Assembly: GCF_026343335.1 (NCBI RefSeq)
Contig: NZ_JAPELX010000001.1
Span: 310,001 to 374,000, forward strand
DNA length: 64,000 nt
Source: Streptomyces sp. NBC_00078
GTDB taxonomy: Bacteria > Actinomycetota > Actinomycetes > Streptomycetales > Streptomycetaceae
Direction of reading: 5' to 3'
Below, piece by piece: positions 24,880 through 33,585 of this stretch (within the stretch, counting starts at the first letter, position 1; every line of letters starts with the position of its first letter). The translations under genes were made by a program, and so were the position numbers. Under the pieces are notes generated by a model. That model ran no database searches and was not told the origin of the DNA. It saw only the letters and a list, made by a program, of their open reading frames with translations.

Positions 24880-25581
24880 ATGACTACGGAGGCGGCGGCC
24901 GTGAAGCCACCGATGCGGGACGCCCTGGTGGCGGCGGCGTTCCAGCTGTTCCTGGAGCGGGGCTACGAGCAGACGACGGTCGACGACATCGTGGCGCTGG
25001 CCGGTGTGGGACGGCGGTCGTTCTTCCGTTACTTCCCCTCCAAGGAGGACGTGGTCTTCCCCGACCACGAGCGGTGCCTGGCCGACATGACGGCCTTTCT
25101 CGCCGAGAGCGGTGAGGCGGAGGAGCCCGTGCACCGGGTCTGTGACGCGGCCCGTCTCGTCCTGCGGATGTACGCCGAGAACCCGACGTTCTCGGTTCAG
25201 CGCTACCGCCTCACCAAGAAGGTGCCGGGGCTGCGGGCGTACGAACTGTCCGTGGTGTGGCGCTACGAGCGTGCCCTCGCGGAGTACCTGCGTACCCGTT
25301 TCACCGGCCGCGACGGGACCCTGCAGGCCGACGTGATCGCCGCCGCTGTGGTGGCGGCGCACAACAACGCGCTGCGGTCCTGGCTGCGTTCGGACGGGAA
25401 GGGCGACTCCGACGCCGCTGTGGACCACGCACTGGGGTGCGTGCGGGAAGCGTTCGGTGGCGCCCCTCCCGCACACCGCGGCGGAGAGCAGCCCGAAGAC
25501 GTGGTGGTGGTCGTCTCGCGCCGGGATGCACCCCTGTGGCGGGTCGTGCAGGAGATCGAGTCCGCACTGGGACGAAATTGA
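24880..25581 (+). CDS. TetR-family transcriptional regulator
   Basis: 233 residues from ATG at 24880. The N-terminal helix-turn-helix is typical (DALVAAAFQLFLERGYEQTTVDDIVALAGVGRRSFFRYFPSKEDVVF, residues 12-57). The C-terminal ligand domain (PVHRVCDAARLVLRMYAENPTFSVQRYRL onward) is of the TetR_C_17-like type with no recognisable ligand. A CACTGAGTGCC box lies both before and after the gene, so it probably represses itself and the DUF35 gene downstream, and perhaps the divergent ATP-grasp gene. The ligand is unknown. Confidence 0.88.
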   Translation: MTTEAAAVKPPMRDALVAAAFQLFLERGYEQTTVDDIVALAGVGRRSFFRYFPSKEDVVFPDHERCLADMTAFLAESGEAEEPVHRVCDAARLVLRMYAENPTFSVQRYRLTKKVPGLRAYELSVVWRYERALAEYLRTRFTGRDGTLQADVIAAAVVAAHNNALRSWLRSDGKGDSDAAVDHALGCVREAFGGAPPAHRGGEQPEDVVVVVSRRDAPLWRVVQEIESALGRN

Positions 25582-25606
25582 GGGTACGGAGTGCCTTTAC
25601 GCGTGA

Positions 25607-25617
25607 CACTGAGTGCC
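25607..25617. promoter_or_regulatory. Second TetR operator-like box
   Basis: CACTGAGTGCC repeats the box at 24839-24849 exactly, with flanking ...CATA against ...CATC. It lies 25 bp past the TetR stop and about 100 bp before the DUF35 start, a plausible operator for that gene. Confidence 0.55.
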
Positions 25618-25650
25618 ATAGATTGTGGGCGTGCACGGTGGCACGGTGAG

Positions 25651-25686
25651 CCGCGCACGTGCGTGCACGGTTGACCCGCGCACGTG
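25651..25686. repeat. Short direct repeat upstream of the DUF35 gene
   Basis: CCGCGCACGTG occurs at 25651-25661 and again at 25676-25686, each preceded by TGA, with GTGCACGGT also doubled. The CACGTG core is palindromic. Position suits an activator site, but no regulator can be named. Confidence 0.4.
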
Positions 25687-25718
25687 GGATTCGGGCCGAG
25701 CGCAGGGAGTTGACCAGC

Positions 25719-26132
25719 GTGTACCACCACTCAGGAAACGTTGCTATGCAGGCAGCCGGCTCCGCGGCAGGCGTTCTCGAACCCATGACGGCCGATTCGG
25801 ACACCGTCCTCTTCCAGCGCTGCACCTGGTGCGGCACCGCCACGTACCACCGGCTGCTGTGTCCGGTCTGCCAGGGCGGCGAGCTGCGGACGGAGCGCAG
25901 TGCGGGCACGGGTACGGTCCGCCACGCCACGGTGGTGCACCGCAACACCCCCGCCGCGCGCAATGTGTCGCTCGTCGAGATGACGGAGGGGTTCGTCGTA
26001 CGCGGCCGGGTCATGGGCCCGCTGATCGGCATCCACAGCGGCGACCGGGTCCGGCTGTCCACGGCCAAGGACCCGGTCCGCGGCGAGCCGGTCTTCCAGT
26101 TGATCGACGAGCCGTACCGCGCCTGGTCCTGA
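25719..26132 (+). CDS. DUF35 OB-fold/rubredoxin-like zinc-ribbon protein
   Basis: 137 residues from GTG at 25719 (AGGGAG about 10 bases upstream) or 128 from ATG at 25746. A zinc ribbon has two Cys pairs (RCTWCGTATYHRLLCPVCQG), followed by an OB-like beta domain (GTVRHATVVHRNTP, VEMTEGFVVRGRVMG, IHSGDRVRLS). DUF35 proteins usually accompany thiolases or acyl-CoA synthases as partner subunits in lipid, sterol or polyketide metabolism; no thiolase lies nearby here. It stands alone between the TetR gene, whose operator-like box precedes it, and a convergent hairpin. Confidence 0.8.
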   Translation: MYHHSGNVAMQAAGSAAGVLEPMTADSDTVLFQRCTWCGTATYHRLLCPVCQGGELRTERSAGTGTVRHATVVHRNTPAARNVSLVEMTEGFVVRGRVMGPLIGIHSGDRVRLSTAKDPVRGEPVFQLIDEPYRAWS

Positions 26133-26192
26133 GCGCTGCCCGGTCCGGCGCCGACCGCCGGGCAGTGCTTCCGTTCCGGTTTCATACAGGCC

Positions 26193-26214
26193 CGGGCCCG
26201 CTCTGCCGGGCCCG
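26193..26214. terminator. Hairpin between convergent genes
   Basis: CGGGCCCG (26193-26200) and CGGGCCCG (26207-26214) pair around the loop CTCTGC. It lies 60 bp past the DUF35 gene and just downstream of the convergent phosphotransferase remnant, so it may end both transcripts. Confidence 0.6.
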
Positions 26215-26222
26215 CATGCCGG

Positions 26223-26495
26223 CTACTCCTGCCAGTCCCCTGTCGCGGTGGCGCGCTCCTGCCACTGCCTGGCACCGGGACCGTTCGGCTCCCATCGGTC
26301 GCAGAACTCTCGCAGCGCCTCGCACCTGGTCAGCATCGCGGCCCTGCGCACCGGCCAGGGCGGCACCTCCCCGCCGTAGGCCCGGAAGAAGCGGCCAAGT
26401 GCACGGCGGTGCTCGGGGTGGTGAGTGCGCACGATCCACTCGCACCAGGCCAGATCCTCGACCGGATCCCCGAGGCTCTTACCGGCACCCCTCAT
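26223..26495 (-). pseudogene. C-terminal fragment of aminoglycoside-phosphotransferase-like protein
   Basis: A 90-residue reading frame from ATG at 26495, which overlaps the oxidoreductase stop by 4 bp. LGDPVEDLAWCEWIVRTHHPEHRR matches the helical C-lobe of APH/choline-kinase-like enzymes just after the metal-binding DFE-type region. That region, the catalytic HGDxxxxN loop and the whole N-lobe are absent. It cannot be an active kinase. Either a gene was truncated at its 5' end and placed behind the oxidoreductase, or it is a small protein that kept only the helical part. Translation may persist through coupling to the upstream gene. Confidence 0.65.
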
Positions 26496-27838
26496 CGTGC
26501 CCACAGCCCGGGTATCAGGTCCCGCAGGGCCACCGGCCGTCCCGTCTCGAAGCACTTGTTGGCCGCGACTCCCACGGCCAGGGCGAGGGCGCCGTCCCGT
26601 TCGGTGGCCGTGGGGTGGGCCGCCTTCTCCGGATCCGTCGGCCCGCCGGTGTCCACGGGGCCGAACAGGGCGTCGAGCATGCGCGGGTCTCCTCCGCCGT
26701 GGGCCTCGTGCACGGCGTCGAGCGGGACGTCGACCGGGGGCCGCCACAGCGGGCGCAGGGTGAGTCGTGCGCCTCCCGCGTGCTCCGCGGCCGTGTCTCC
26801 GTGCAGCGCGCCGCTGTCCGAGGCGACCTGGGTCCGGGGCTGGGCCCAGCGGCTCTCCTCGACCTCCAGCTCCAGGCGGCCGGCGCTGCCGTTGAACATG
26901 ACCCGGTAGCCCTCCCACGGGGAGTAGGCGGTGAGGTGGTAGGTCATCGTCGCCCCGCGTGAGTAGCGGACGAGGAGCGCCATGTCGTCCTCGATGGTGA
27001 CCGGGCCGCCGAAGACGTTGCGGTCGCGGAGGTATCCGTCGTCCTGCTCGGCGTCCAGATACAGGGCACGGAGGGTGTCGTTGGCGGTGAGATCCAGGGC
27101 GAAGGGGTCGCCGTCGGCGGGGGCCGACCCGTGGGCACGGTCGTAGTCCCGGCGCAGTCCGTGGCGTTCGCCCGCCTCGGGGCCGTAGAAACCGAGCCGT
27201 CCGTAGCTGAAAACCTCGTGCGGCTCGTCGGCGAGCCACCAGTTGACGAGGTCGAAGTGGTGGCTCGACTTGTGCACCGTGAGACCACCGCTGTTCCGCT
27301 TCTCACGGTGCCAGCGGCGGAAGTAGTCGGCGCCGTGGCGGGTGTCGAGGAGCCACTCGAAGTGCACGGACAGGATCTCGCCGACGGCGCCTTCGGCGAG
27401 CAGGGCGCGTACCTTCTCGTGCACCGGGTTGAAGCGGTAGTTGAAGGCGACAGTGAGGGAGTTTCCGGTGGCCTCGACCGTTTCGAGGATGCGTGTGCAG
27501 CGGTCCGCGTCGACGGTCATGGGCTTCTCGGTGACGACGCGGCAGCCCGCCCGCAGCGCCGGCACGATGTAGCGGTCGTGTGCCGCGTCGACGGTCGTGA
27601 CGACGACCTCGTCGATGTCCTCCTTGGCGAGCATGTCGGTGAAGCGGTCCGGTTCCCACGCGGTGGCGGCGGGTTCACCTGCGGCGGCCAGCACCCGGTT
27701 GTGGAAGGCCATCCGCGTCGGGCTCGGATCACACAGGGCGGCCACCAGATGGCCCGGGCGGGCGGCGAGGCCACGGGTGAAGGTCTGGGCACGGCTACCG
27801 GTCCCGACGATCGCGGCGCGCAACGGAGTTCGGCTCAT
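26492..27838 (-). CDS. Gfo/Idh/MocA-family oxidoreductase
   Basis: 448 residues from ATG at 27838. An ATG at 27871 in frame has AAGGAGG only 1 base away, too close for use. The NAD(P)-binding start is LRAAIVGTGSRAQTFTRGLA; CRVVTEKPMTVDADRC carries the family EKP motif with the conserved Lys; SSHHFDLVNWWLADEP holds the catalytic His region. The protein is longer than the usual 330-390 residues, with a C-terminal extension. It probably oxidises or reduces a sugar, inositol or amino sugar using NAD(P). No sugar transporter lies next to it. The fragment gene downstream is coupled to it by overlap. Confidence 0.87.
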   Translation of the reverse strand: MSRTPLRAAIVGTGSRAQTFTRGLAARPGHLVAALCDPSPTRMAFHNRVLAAAGEPAATAWEPDRFTDMLAKEDIDEVVVTTVDAAHDRYIVPALRAGCRVVTEKPMTVDADRCTRILETVEATGNSLTVAFNYRFNPVHEKVRALLAEGAVGEILSVHFEWLLDTRHGADYFRRWHREKRNSGGLTVHKSSHHFDLVNWWLADEPHEVFSYGRLGFYGPEAGERHGLRRDYDRAHGSAPADGDPFALDLTANDTLRALYLDAEQDDGYLRDRNVFGGPVTIEDDMALLVRYSRGATMTYHLTAYSPWEGYRVMFNGSAGRLELEVEESRWAQPRTQVASDSGALHGDTAAEHAGGARLTLRPLWRPPVDVPLDAVHEAHGGGDPRMLDALFGPVDTGGPTDPEKAAHPTATERDGALALAVGVAANKCFETGRPVALRDLIPGLWAR

Positions 27839-28025
27839 CAAGGGGTCCTGTCCCGAGAACCCGGAGTTCATGCCTCCTTCCCTGCTTGGCCTGATGGCAC
27901 CGCCGCGCACCACCCGAATCTCCGGGCACAGGCAACCCACGCACTCCCCTGGTCATCCTCCGGAACACGGGAGGGCCCCGCGGACCAACGGGGTGCCTCT
28001 GCATCGCACTTGAGGGAGGGCAACC

Positions 28026-30857
28026 TTGTTCCATGTCCGGCGAATATGGGTCACCGCTGCGGCGGTACTCGCGGTGGCGGGGGGATCGCCAGGGCCGGCA
28101 CAGGCGGCACAGCCGCCGGACGCCAGACCCTCTGTGGCAGCCGCCGACAGCGACGGCGGTCTCCCGCCCGGCTGGCGGATCACCTTCACGCACGGCGTAC
28201 GGCAACTCGTCTGGCGCTCGACCGCCCGCGTGCCGATGGGGGACGCACGCGTCGGCTTCTATGCCGGGGACCGGCTGCTCGGTCACCCGGTGTCGGGCGA
28301 GGACGGACGCACCTTCCGTCTCGATCTCGGACAGGGAGCGGACGCAAGGGCAGCAGGGTCAGCAGGGGCAGCAGGGGCAGCAGGGGCAGCAGGGGCAGCA
28401 GGGGCAGCAGGACAACTGAAGGGTCTTCAAGTACGGGTCGGGGAGCGGCAGTTGGACGCTGCGGGCCGTACGCTCGCCCCGCGCGTCCGGCGGGAGCCGG
28501 TCGCCGCGCAGCCGCCTGCCCGGCTCCCGGCGAACTCCGTCGACCCCGGCAAGCCGGGTCAGTACCGCACGGCCACCGGTGAGTACGACCTCGACCCGGT
28601 GAAGCTGCCCGGCTTCCCCGAGCCGGTCGAGATGCGCGCCGTGGTGGTCGCGCCGAAAGGCGCCACCGGCCACCGGCCGCTCGCCCTGTTCCTGCACGGC
28701 CGCCACTTCACCTGCTACTCCGGCGACGACTCCTCCGGCGCCTGGCCCTGCCCGGCCGGCACCAAGTCGATCCCGAGCTACCGGGGCTACTTGCGCGACC
28801 AGCAACTCCTTGCCTCCCAGGGCTATGTGACGGTGTCGATCTCCGCCAACGGCATCAACGCCCAGGACGACGACGCCGAGGACGCCGGCGCCCAGGCCCG
28901 CTCCTCCCTGGTGCGACAGCACCTGGCCCGCTGGGCCGACTGGGCCGCCCACCCCGACGCGGCCCCCGCGGTCGTACGCGACGCACCGCCGGCCGACCTC
29001 TCGCGTGTCCTCCTCGTCGGCCACTCGCGCGGCGGCGAGGGCGTCAACCGCGCCGCGATGGACAGCCTCTACCCGCCGCCCGCGGCGCAGGACGGCTACC
29101 ACGGCCCGGTGCGCTGGCACATCCGCGGCTCCGTCCTGATCGGACCGACGATCTTCGGCCAGAATCCGGTCGCGGACGTCCCGTCGGTGACGATCCTGCC
29201 CGGCTGCGACGGCGACGTCTCCGATCTGCAGGGCGAGGTGTACGTCGACGGCACCCGCTCGGTCAGCCGTGGTGCCGCACTGCACAGCGCGGTGTACGTG
29301 GTCGGCGCCAACCACAACTTCTTCAACACGGAGTGGACTCCCGGGCAGGCCGAGGCGCCCGCGCAGGACGACTTCTCCGACGACCCCGAACACCCGGACC
29401 CGGTCTGCTCGCCCGGTACCGCGACCCGGCTGACCGCGGACCGGCAGCACCGGGCGGGCAGCACCTACATCGCCGCGGCGGCCCGGCTGTTCGTCGCCGG
29501 TGACGACCGGGTGCGTCCGCTGCTCGACGGGTCGGACCGGCGGGCGCCGTCCGCCGACCCCGCGCGTGTGCTCACGCACGCGGTCGGTGCGAACCGCCGG
29601 GGCGGGTTCCTGCCGGACGGCAAGGTCAGGGTGACCGGTGGACGTCTGTGCTCGGCCGTGGACCCGGACGAGCACGTGGCCTGCCTCGGGCCCGACACCC
29701 AGGGTGCCTCGCCGCACTTCGCCGGGTGGAGGACGAACCCCGAGGCCGGCCGACGCGCGGTGGCGCTGAGCTGGCCGGCGCCCGGACCGGTGGTGCGGGT
29801 CCGTCCCGACGCGCCGGTTTCGCTCGGCGGTGCCAAGGACCTGGCCCTGCGGGTGATCGTGCCGCCCAACTCCACCGGCACCGGGCTCGACGTGGCCCTC
29901 ACCGACACCCATGGCAGGCGGGCCGCGCTCGGCCGCGTCCGTGTCGACGGACTGCCGGGCAGCGGCCTGACCGCCTCCTACTGGGCCCGTGAAGTCCGCG
30001 TCCCACTGACCGCCGCCGCCCGGGCCGGTCTCGACCTGAAGCACGTCACCTCCCTTGAACTGACGCCGCGTTCGGCCAAGGGGAAGGCCTGGCTGATGGA
30101 CGCGTGGGGCTGGCGCCCGGGTACCCCGGCGGTGCGGGAGGCCGCGCTGCCGCGTGTCGACATCGGCCGCACGACCGTCAAGGAGGGCGACTCGGGCGTC
30201 CGCACCTACCAGGTGCCGGTGCGGGTGTCCGGCCGGGGCACCGGCCAGGTCCGCGTGTACGTCGTCGATCCGGTCACCGGCGAGGCGAAGGGGCACCTGC
30301 TGTCCGTGCATCCGGGCGGCCACGACATCGACGTGCCGGTCCGGGTGAAGGGCAACAAGCGCTACTCCGAGGACGCGGAGACCGACGTGGTCGTCAAGGC
30401 CGTGAGGGGTGCCGTCATCGGCTCGTACGTGGGCGGGGTCACGGTGCTGAACGACGATCCGATGCCCACGGTCTCCGTCACACCGATCGCGGACCGGGTG
30501 ACCGAGGGGCAGCCCCTGAAGTGGAAGGTGTCCCTGTCGGAGGCCGCGGACGTGGACTTCGGCCCGACGTACCTGGCCGTGCCGGTCACCGCCGGGCCGG
30601 AGCTGTCCACGAAGGACGTGGACCCGGCCTGGCTCAACTCCACCTCGGACCAGAGCCCGGACCCGGAGCGTCCCCTGTCCCAGGCCGCCGTCTACCTGTC
30701 ATCCGACGTGCCCGCGGGTCAGCTGACCGGGGAGCTGACGGTGCTCACCGTCAGGGACCGGGTGACGGAGCCCGCCGAGTCCGTCCGCCTCGAACGGCTC
30801 GACGACATCAGTGAACCGCAGCAGGTACTGAACGGCACGGTGCTGGACGCGTCATAG
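28026..30857 (+). CDS. Large secreted alpha/beta hydrolase with Calx-beta-type C-terminus
   Basis: 943 residues from TTG at 28026, which has GAGGGAGGG 5 bases upstream. A Sec signal peptide ends near AQA (residue 27). Residues about 108-128 are an Ala-Ala-Gly run coded by a 9-bp repeat. The hydrolase core holds ALFLHGRHFTCYSGDDSS, LLVGHSRGGEGVNRAAMDS (nucleophile Ser in GHSRG), ILPGCDGDVSDLQGEVYVDG (acid) and VGANHNFFNTEWTPGQ (His). After about residue 600 come beta-sandwich domains, including Calx-beta-like repeats (VDIGRTTVKEGDSGVRTYQVPVRV; VSVTPIADRVTEGQPLKWKV). It probably is an extracellular lipase or esterase. Cys pairs suggest disulfides. It is divergent from the oxidoreductase. Confidence 0.85.
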   Translation: MFHVRRIWVTAAAVLAVAGGSPGPAQAAQPPDARPSVAAADSDGGLPPGWRITFTHGVRQLVWRSTARVPMGDARVGFYAGDRLLGHPVSGEDGRTFRLDLGQGADARAAGSAGAAGAAGAAGAAGAAGQLKGLQVRVGERQLDAAGRTLAPRVRREPVAAQPPARLPANSVDPGKPGQYRTATGEYDLDPVKLPGFPEPVEMRAVVVAPKGATGHRPLALFLHGRHFTCYSGDDSSGAWPCPAGTKSIPSYRGYLRDQQLLASQGYVTVSISANGINAQDDDAEDAGAQARSSLVRQHLARWADWAAHPDAAPAVVRDAPPADLSRVLLVGHSRGGEGVNRAAMDSLYPPPAAQDGYHGPVRWHIRGSVLIGPTIFGQNPVADVPSVTILPGCDGDVSDLQGEVYVDGTRSVSRGAALHSAVYVVGANHNFFNTEWTPGQAEAPAQDDFSDDPEHPDPVCSPGTATRLTADRQHRAGSTYIAAAARLFVAGDDRVRPLLDGSDRRAPSADPARVLTHAVGANRRGGFLPDGKVRVTGGRLCSAVDPDEHVACLGPDTQGASPHFAGWRTNPEAGRRAVALSWPAPGPVVRVRPDAPVSLGGAKDLALRVIVPPNSTGTGLDVALTDTHGRRAALGRVRVDGLPGSGLTASYWAREVRVPLTAAARAGLDLKHVTSLELTPRSAKGKAWLMDAWGWRPGTPAVREAALPRVDIGRTTVKEGDSGVRTYQVPVRVSGRGTGQVRVYVVDPVTGEAKGHLLSVHPGGHDIDVPVRVKGNKRYSEDAETDVVVKAVRGAVIGSYVGGVTVLNDDPMPTVSVTPIADRVTEGQPLKWKVSLSEAADVDFGPTYLAVPVTAGPELSTKDVDPAWLNSTSDQSPDPERPLSQAAVYLSSDVPAGQLTGELTVLTVRDRVTEPAESVRLERLDDISEPQQVLNGTVLDAS
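28351..28410. repeat. 9-bp tandem repeat in a coding region
   Basis: Six 9-bp units CAGCAGGGG (the first reads CAGCAGGGT) plus a 6-bp partial copy lie head to tail. They encode an Ala/Gly run near the N-terminus of the secreted hydrolase. Being a multiple of three, length changes would keep the frame. Confidence 0.92.
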
Positions 30858-30881
30858 GAACGGCGGCGCCGTCGTGGCGGT

Positions 30882-30909
30882 CGCGCGGTCCTCCCGGGAG
30901 GACCGCGCG
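30882..30909. terminator. Bidirectional terminator, 28-bp perfect palindrome
   Basis: CGCGCGGTCCTCCC and GGGAGGACCGCGCG are perfectly complementary with no spacer, giving a stem of about 12 bp and a 4-base loop. It lies between the stops of the convergent hydrolase and PPOX genes. Confidence 0.8.
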
Positions 30910-30949
30910 GCCGTCCGCATTTCCGGGTTCAGGGTCCGGACTTCAGGCT

Positions 30950-31336
30950 TCAGGGCTCGAGCGTCACGCGGATGCCGACGGTGCCCTTCAGGCCCCGGCG
31001 CAGGCGGCTGCCCAGCAGAGTGAGACGGCCCGTGATTCCGTACTTGCGGGCGATGAGTTCGCGGTAGCGGGCGACGGTCGCCTCGTCGCCGATCTCCGCG
31101 GTGGCGGGGACCTGGCTGCCGGTGGGATTGCCGCGCAGGTCGCAGGGGCCGACGAGAACGTCGCCGCGGGCCCGGATCCGCTTCACCTTCCAGGAGTCGG
31201 CGGCCGTCCACACACCGAGGGTGTCGCCGTCGCGGACCACCCACACCGGAGTGGCGACCGGCGTGCCGTTCTTGCGATAGCTGGTGATCAGCACGTACTT
31301 GCCCGCACCGAGCCGCTCCAGCGACGAGTCGTCCAT
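30950..31336 (-). CDS. PPOX-class flavin/F420-dependent protein
   Basis: 128 residues from ATG at 31336. The split-barrel pattern of pyridoxamine-phosphate-oxidase-like proteins is clear: LGAGKYVLITSYRKNGTPVATPVWVV, LGVWTAADSWKVKRIRARGDVLVGPCDLRGN, and a C-terminal helix ATVARYRELIARKYG. Streptomyces members of this size often use F420 and are annotated as PPOX class F420-dependent oxidoreductases. The substrate is unknown. It is convergent with the secreted hydrolase and 52 bp downstream of the DJ-1-like gene in the same direction. Confidence 0.83.
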   Translation of the reverse strand: MDDSSLERLGAGKYVLITSYRKNGTPVATPVWVVRDGDTLGVWTAADSWKVKRIRARGDVLVGPCDLRGNPTGSQVPATAEIGDEATVARYRELIARKYGITGRLTLLGSRLRRGLKGTVGIRVTLEP

Positions 31337-31388
31337 ACCGGGAAGTCTAAGCAGACGCGGCGAAGTCCGGGACCATGCGGCGGCGCCC

Positions 31389-32144
31389 TCAGTGAGCGGC
31401 CGACGCCCCGAGCAGCTCGAGGTAACGCCGGGCGAAGAGGTAGGCGTCCCCCGGCCAGCGCGCCGACACGAAGGTTCCGTCCTGGACGACGAAGGCGTGC
31501 GTGTCGTCGCTCGCCGTGCCGCGCCGGGTGAGTACCCGGGGGCCACGCTCGAACCGGGCGGGGTCCGTGAGGGCGGCGCGCACCTCGTCCTCCACGTACG
31601 CAGGGTAGGTCCGGTAGTAGCGGCCGAGGCGCCAGGCGGTGGTCAGGTAGGCGGTGCGTTCCATGTACCTGGGCAGGCAGGTCGTCCGGCGGCCGGCCAG
31701 GATGCTGCGGCCCGTGCCGGGGTCCTGGGTCCGGGCCAGGACCAGCACTCCGTGGCAGATCGCGCCGACCGGCCGGCCCAGTGCCCAGAAGCGGGCGACC
31801 TGCGCCTGCAGCTGAGCCGAGCCGAGGTACTGCCGCATGCCGGGTGCGTGTCCGCCCGGCAGCAGCAGCCCGTCGTACGCCGTCACGTCCACCTCGCCCC
31901 AGGCCACCGTGGCGGTGAACTCCGGTGCCGCGGCGAGCTGTTCGTAGAACCTCCTGGGTTCGTCCGCCGCGCCGAGCTGCCCGAACAGCACCCCGGTCAG
32001 CAGCCGTGGATCGGCGGCGGGCCGGGTTCCGGCATGCTCGGTGGCGAAGACGACCTCGTGCCCGGCATCGGTGAGCAGCCGCCAGGGCACGGCCACCTCG
32101 GTGACGTCGAAGTCGTGGTCAGGGACCGGAATCAGCACGCGCAT
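31389..32144 (-). CDS. DJ-1/PfpI-family protein
   Basis: 251 residues from ATG at 32144 (MRVLIPVPDHDFD); an in-frame start at 32171 adds nine residues. The class I glutamine-amidotransferase-like fold shows YDGLLLPGGHAPGM and GRPVGAICHGVLVLAR, where Cys in the ICHG elbow is the conserved nucleophile, with an acid in the VTEVAVPWRLL region. Members include glyoxalase III, chaperone-like deglycases and proteases; the role here is unknown. It lies in the same direction as the PPOX gene and the aminotransferase-like gene upstream. Confidence 0.82.
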   Translation of the reverse strand: MRVLIPVPDHDFDVTEVAVPWRLLTDAGHEVVFATEHAGTRPAADPRLLTGVLFGQLGAADEPRRFYEQLAAAPEFTATVAWGEVDVTAYDGLLLPGGHAPGMRQYLGSAQLQAQVARFWALGRPVGAICHGVLVLARTQDPGTGRSILAGRRTTCLPRYMERTAYLTTAWRLGRYYRTYPAYVEDEVRAALTDPARFERGPRVLTRRGTASDDTHAFVVQDGTFVSARWPGDAYLFARRYLELLGASAAH

Positions 32145-32232
32145 GGAGTCATCATGGCAGGGCACCGTCACATGTCCATGACACCCGACCTGCTGCCTGG
32201 TGCACCCTGCCGCCCGGCACGGTTCCTTCTGT

Positions 32233-33411
32233 TCAGTCGAGTGCCGCTGCCATCCGCCGTACGCCTTCGGTGATCACCTCGGGCGAGGTCGCCAGGTTCA
32301 GGCGTACGTGCCCCGCCCCACCGATGCCGAAGGGAATTCCCGAGTTCACGGCCACCCTCCCCCGCTCCAGGAACACGGCCGCGGGATCGTCGCCGAGGCC
32401 GAGGGCGCGGCAGTCGAGCCAGGCCAGGTAGGTGGCCTCGCCCGGCCGGTGGGCGACGGCCGGGAGGTGTTCGGCGAGCAGGCCGGCGAGCAGCCGCCGG
32501 TTGTCGTCGAGGCCGGCGAGCAGCGCGTCCAGCCAGGCGGTGCCGTCGGTCAGGGCGGCCGTGTGGGCGATGACGCCGATGTGGCTGGGGCCGTGGCTGA
32601 CCTCCTCGGGCAGCCGGGCGAGGTCGGCGGCGGCCGCCTGGCCCGCGACGGCGAGCGCCGCTTTCAGCCCCGCCAGGTTCCATGCCTTCGAGGCGGACAT
32701 GAGGGACAGCCCGTGCTCCGCTCCGGGCACACTCAGGTACGGCACGAAGTCCACGCCCGAGGCGGTCAGCGGGGCATGGATCTCGTCCGCCACCACGCGC
32801 ACCCCGTACCGGTCGGCGAGGGCCGCCACGGCGGCGAGTTCCTCGGCACTGTGCACGGTTCCGGTCGGGTTGTGCGGGCTGCACAGCAGGTAGGCGGCCC
32901 GGCGACCGCCGGCGACCGCCTGCCGGAAGGCGTCCTCCAGCGTGCCGAGGTCGATTCGCAGGTCAGCGCCGAGCGGTGCCTCCCTGACCTGCCGGTCCAT
33001 GTGCTCGATGAACGGGTGGAACGGCGGATACACCGGCGAGTTCACGACCACGGGATCCCCGTGCCCGGTGACCAGTTTGAGCATCTCGACGACGCCCAGC
33101 ATGACGTCGGGCACGATCGCCGTGCGCTCCACGGCGAGCCCGTCCCACCTCCACCTCTTCTCGGCGAAGGCGGCGAGCGCCTCGGCGTAGGCGGTGCCCG
33201 CCGGGTAGCCGGTGTCCCCGAGCGCGAGCGCGTCGGTGACCGCGCGGACGACTGGTTCGGCTAGCGGTACGTCCATCTCGGCCACCCACAGGGGCAGCAC
33301 GTCGGCCGGGTAGGTGCGCCACTTCATGCTCGTACGGCATCGCAGGCTCTCCAGGGAGAGTGCGCGGAGGGGATTCGGTTCACCGGACGTGTCGTGCGGG
33401 ATCCTGGTCAT
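32233..33411 (-). CDS. MalY/PatB-family PLP enzyme (cystathionine beta-lyase type)
   Basis: 392 residues from ATG at 33411. Fold-type I aminotransferase signatures are [30 protein letters not shown] at the N-terminus (the MalY/PatB hallmark), [22 protein letters not shown] and [16 protein letters not shown] with the PLP Lys. The end [19 protein letters not shown] carries the carboxylate-binding Arg. The family cleaves cystathionine and related thioethers to thiol, pyruvate and ammonia. The gene is divergent from the DUF574 methyltransferase, with 174 bp between them. A role in sulfur amino-acid metabolism is likely. Confidence 0.9.
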   Translation of the reverse strand: MTRIPHDTSGEPNPLRALSLESLRCRTSMKWRTYPADVLPLWVAEMDVPLAEPVVRAVTDALALGDTGYPAGTAYAEALAAFAEKRWRWDGLAVERTAIVPDVMLGVVEMLKLVTGHGDPVVVNSPVYPPFHPFIEHMDRQVREAPLGADLRIDLGTLEDAFRQAVAGGRRAAYLLCSPHNPTGTVHSAEELAAVAALADRYGVRVVADEIHAPLTASGVDFVPYLSVPGAEHGLSLMSASKAWNLAGLKAALAVAGQAAAADLARLPEEVSHGPSHIGVIAHTAALTDGTAWLDALLAGLDDNRRLLAGLLAEHLPAVAHRPGEATYLAWLDCRALGLGDDPAAVFLERGRVAVNSGIPFGIGGAGHVRLNLATSPEVITEGVRRMAAALD

Positions 33412-33585
33412 GGGGCACAAGATAGGGGGCGCCGGCACGACCTGGAACGACCTGTTCCGCAGGGCGAGCAGCACCCGGCGCCGAAAACACTCCTCCCTCA
33501 CCCTCGGCAGACATCAACTCTGCCGTCTAGATTGCCGGTTGTCGTCGTACGCACCGCACCATCAGGCATTCCTGGAGCAGACCTC

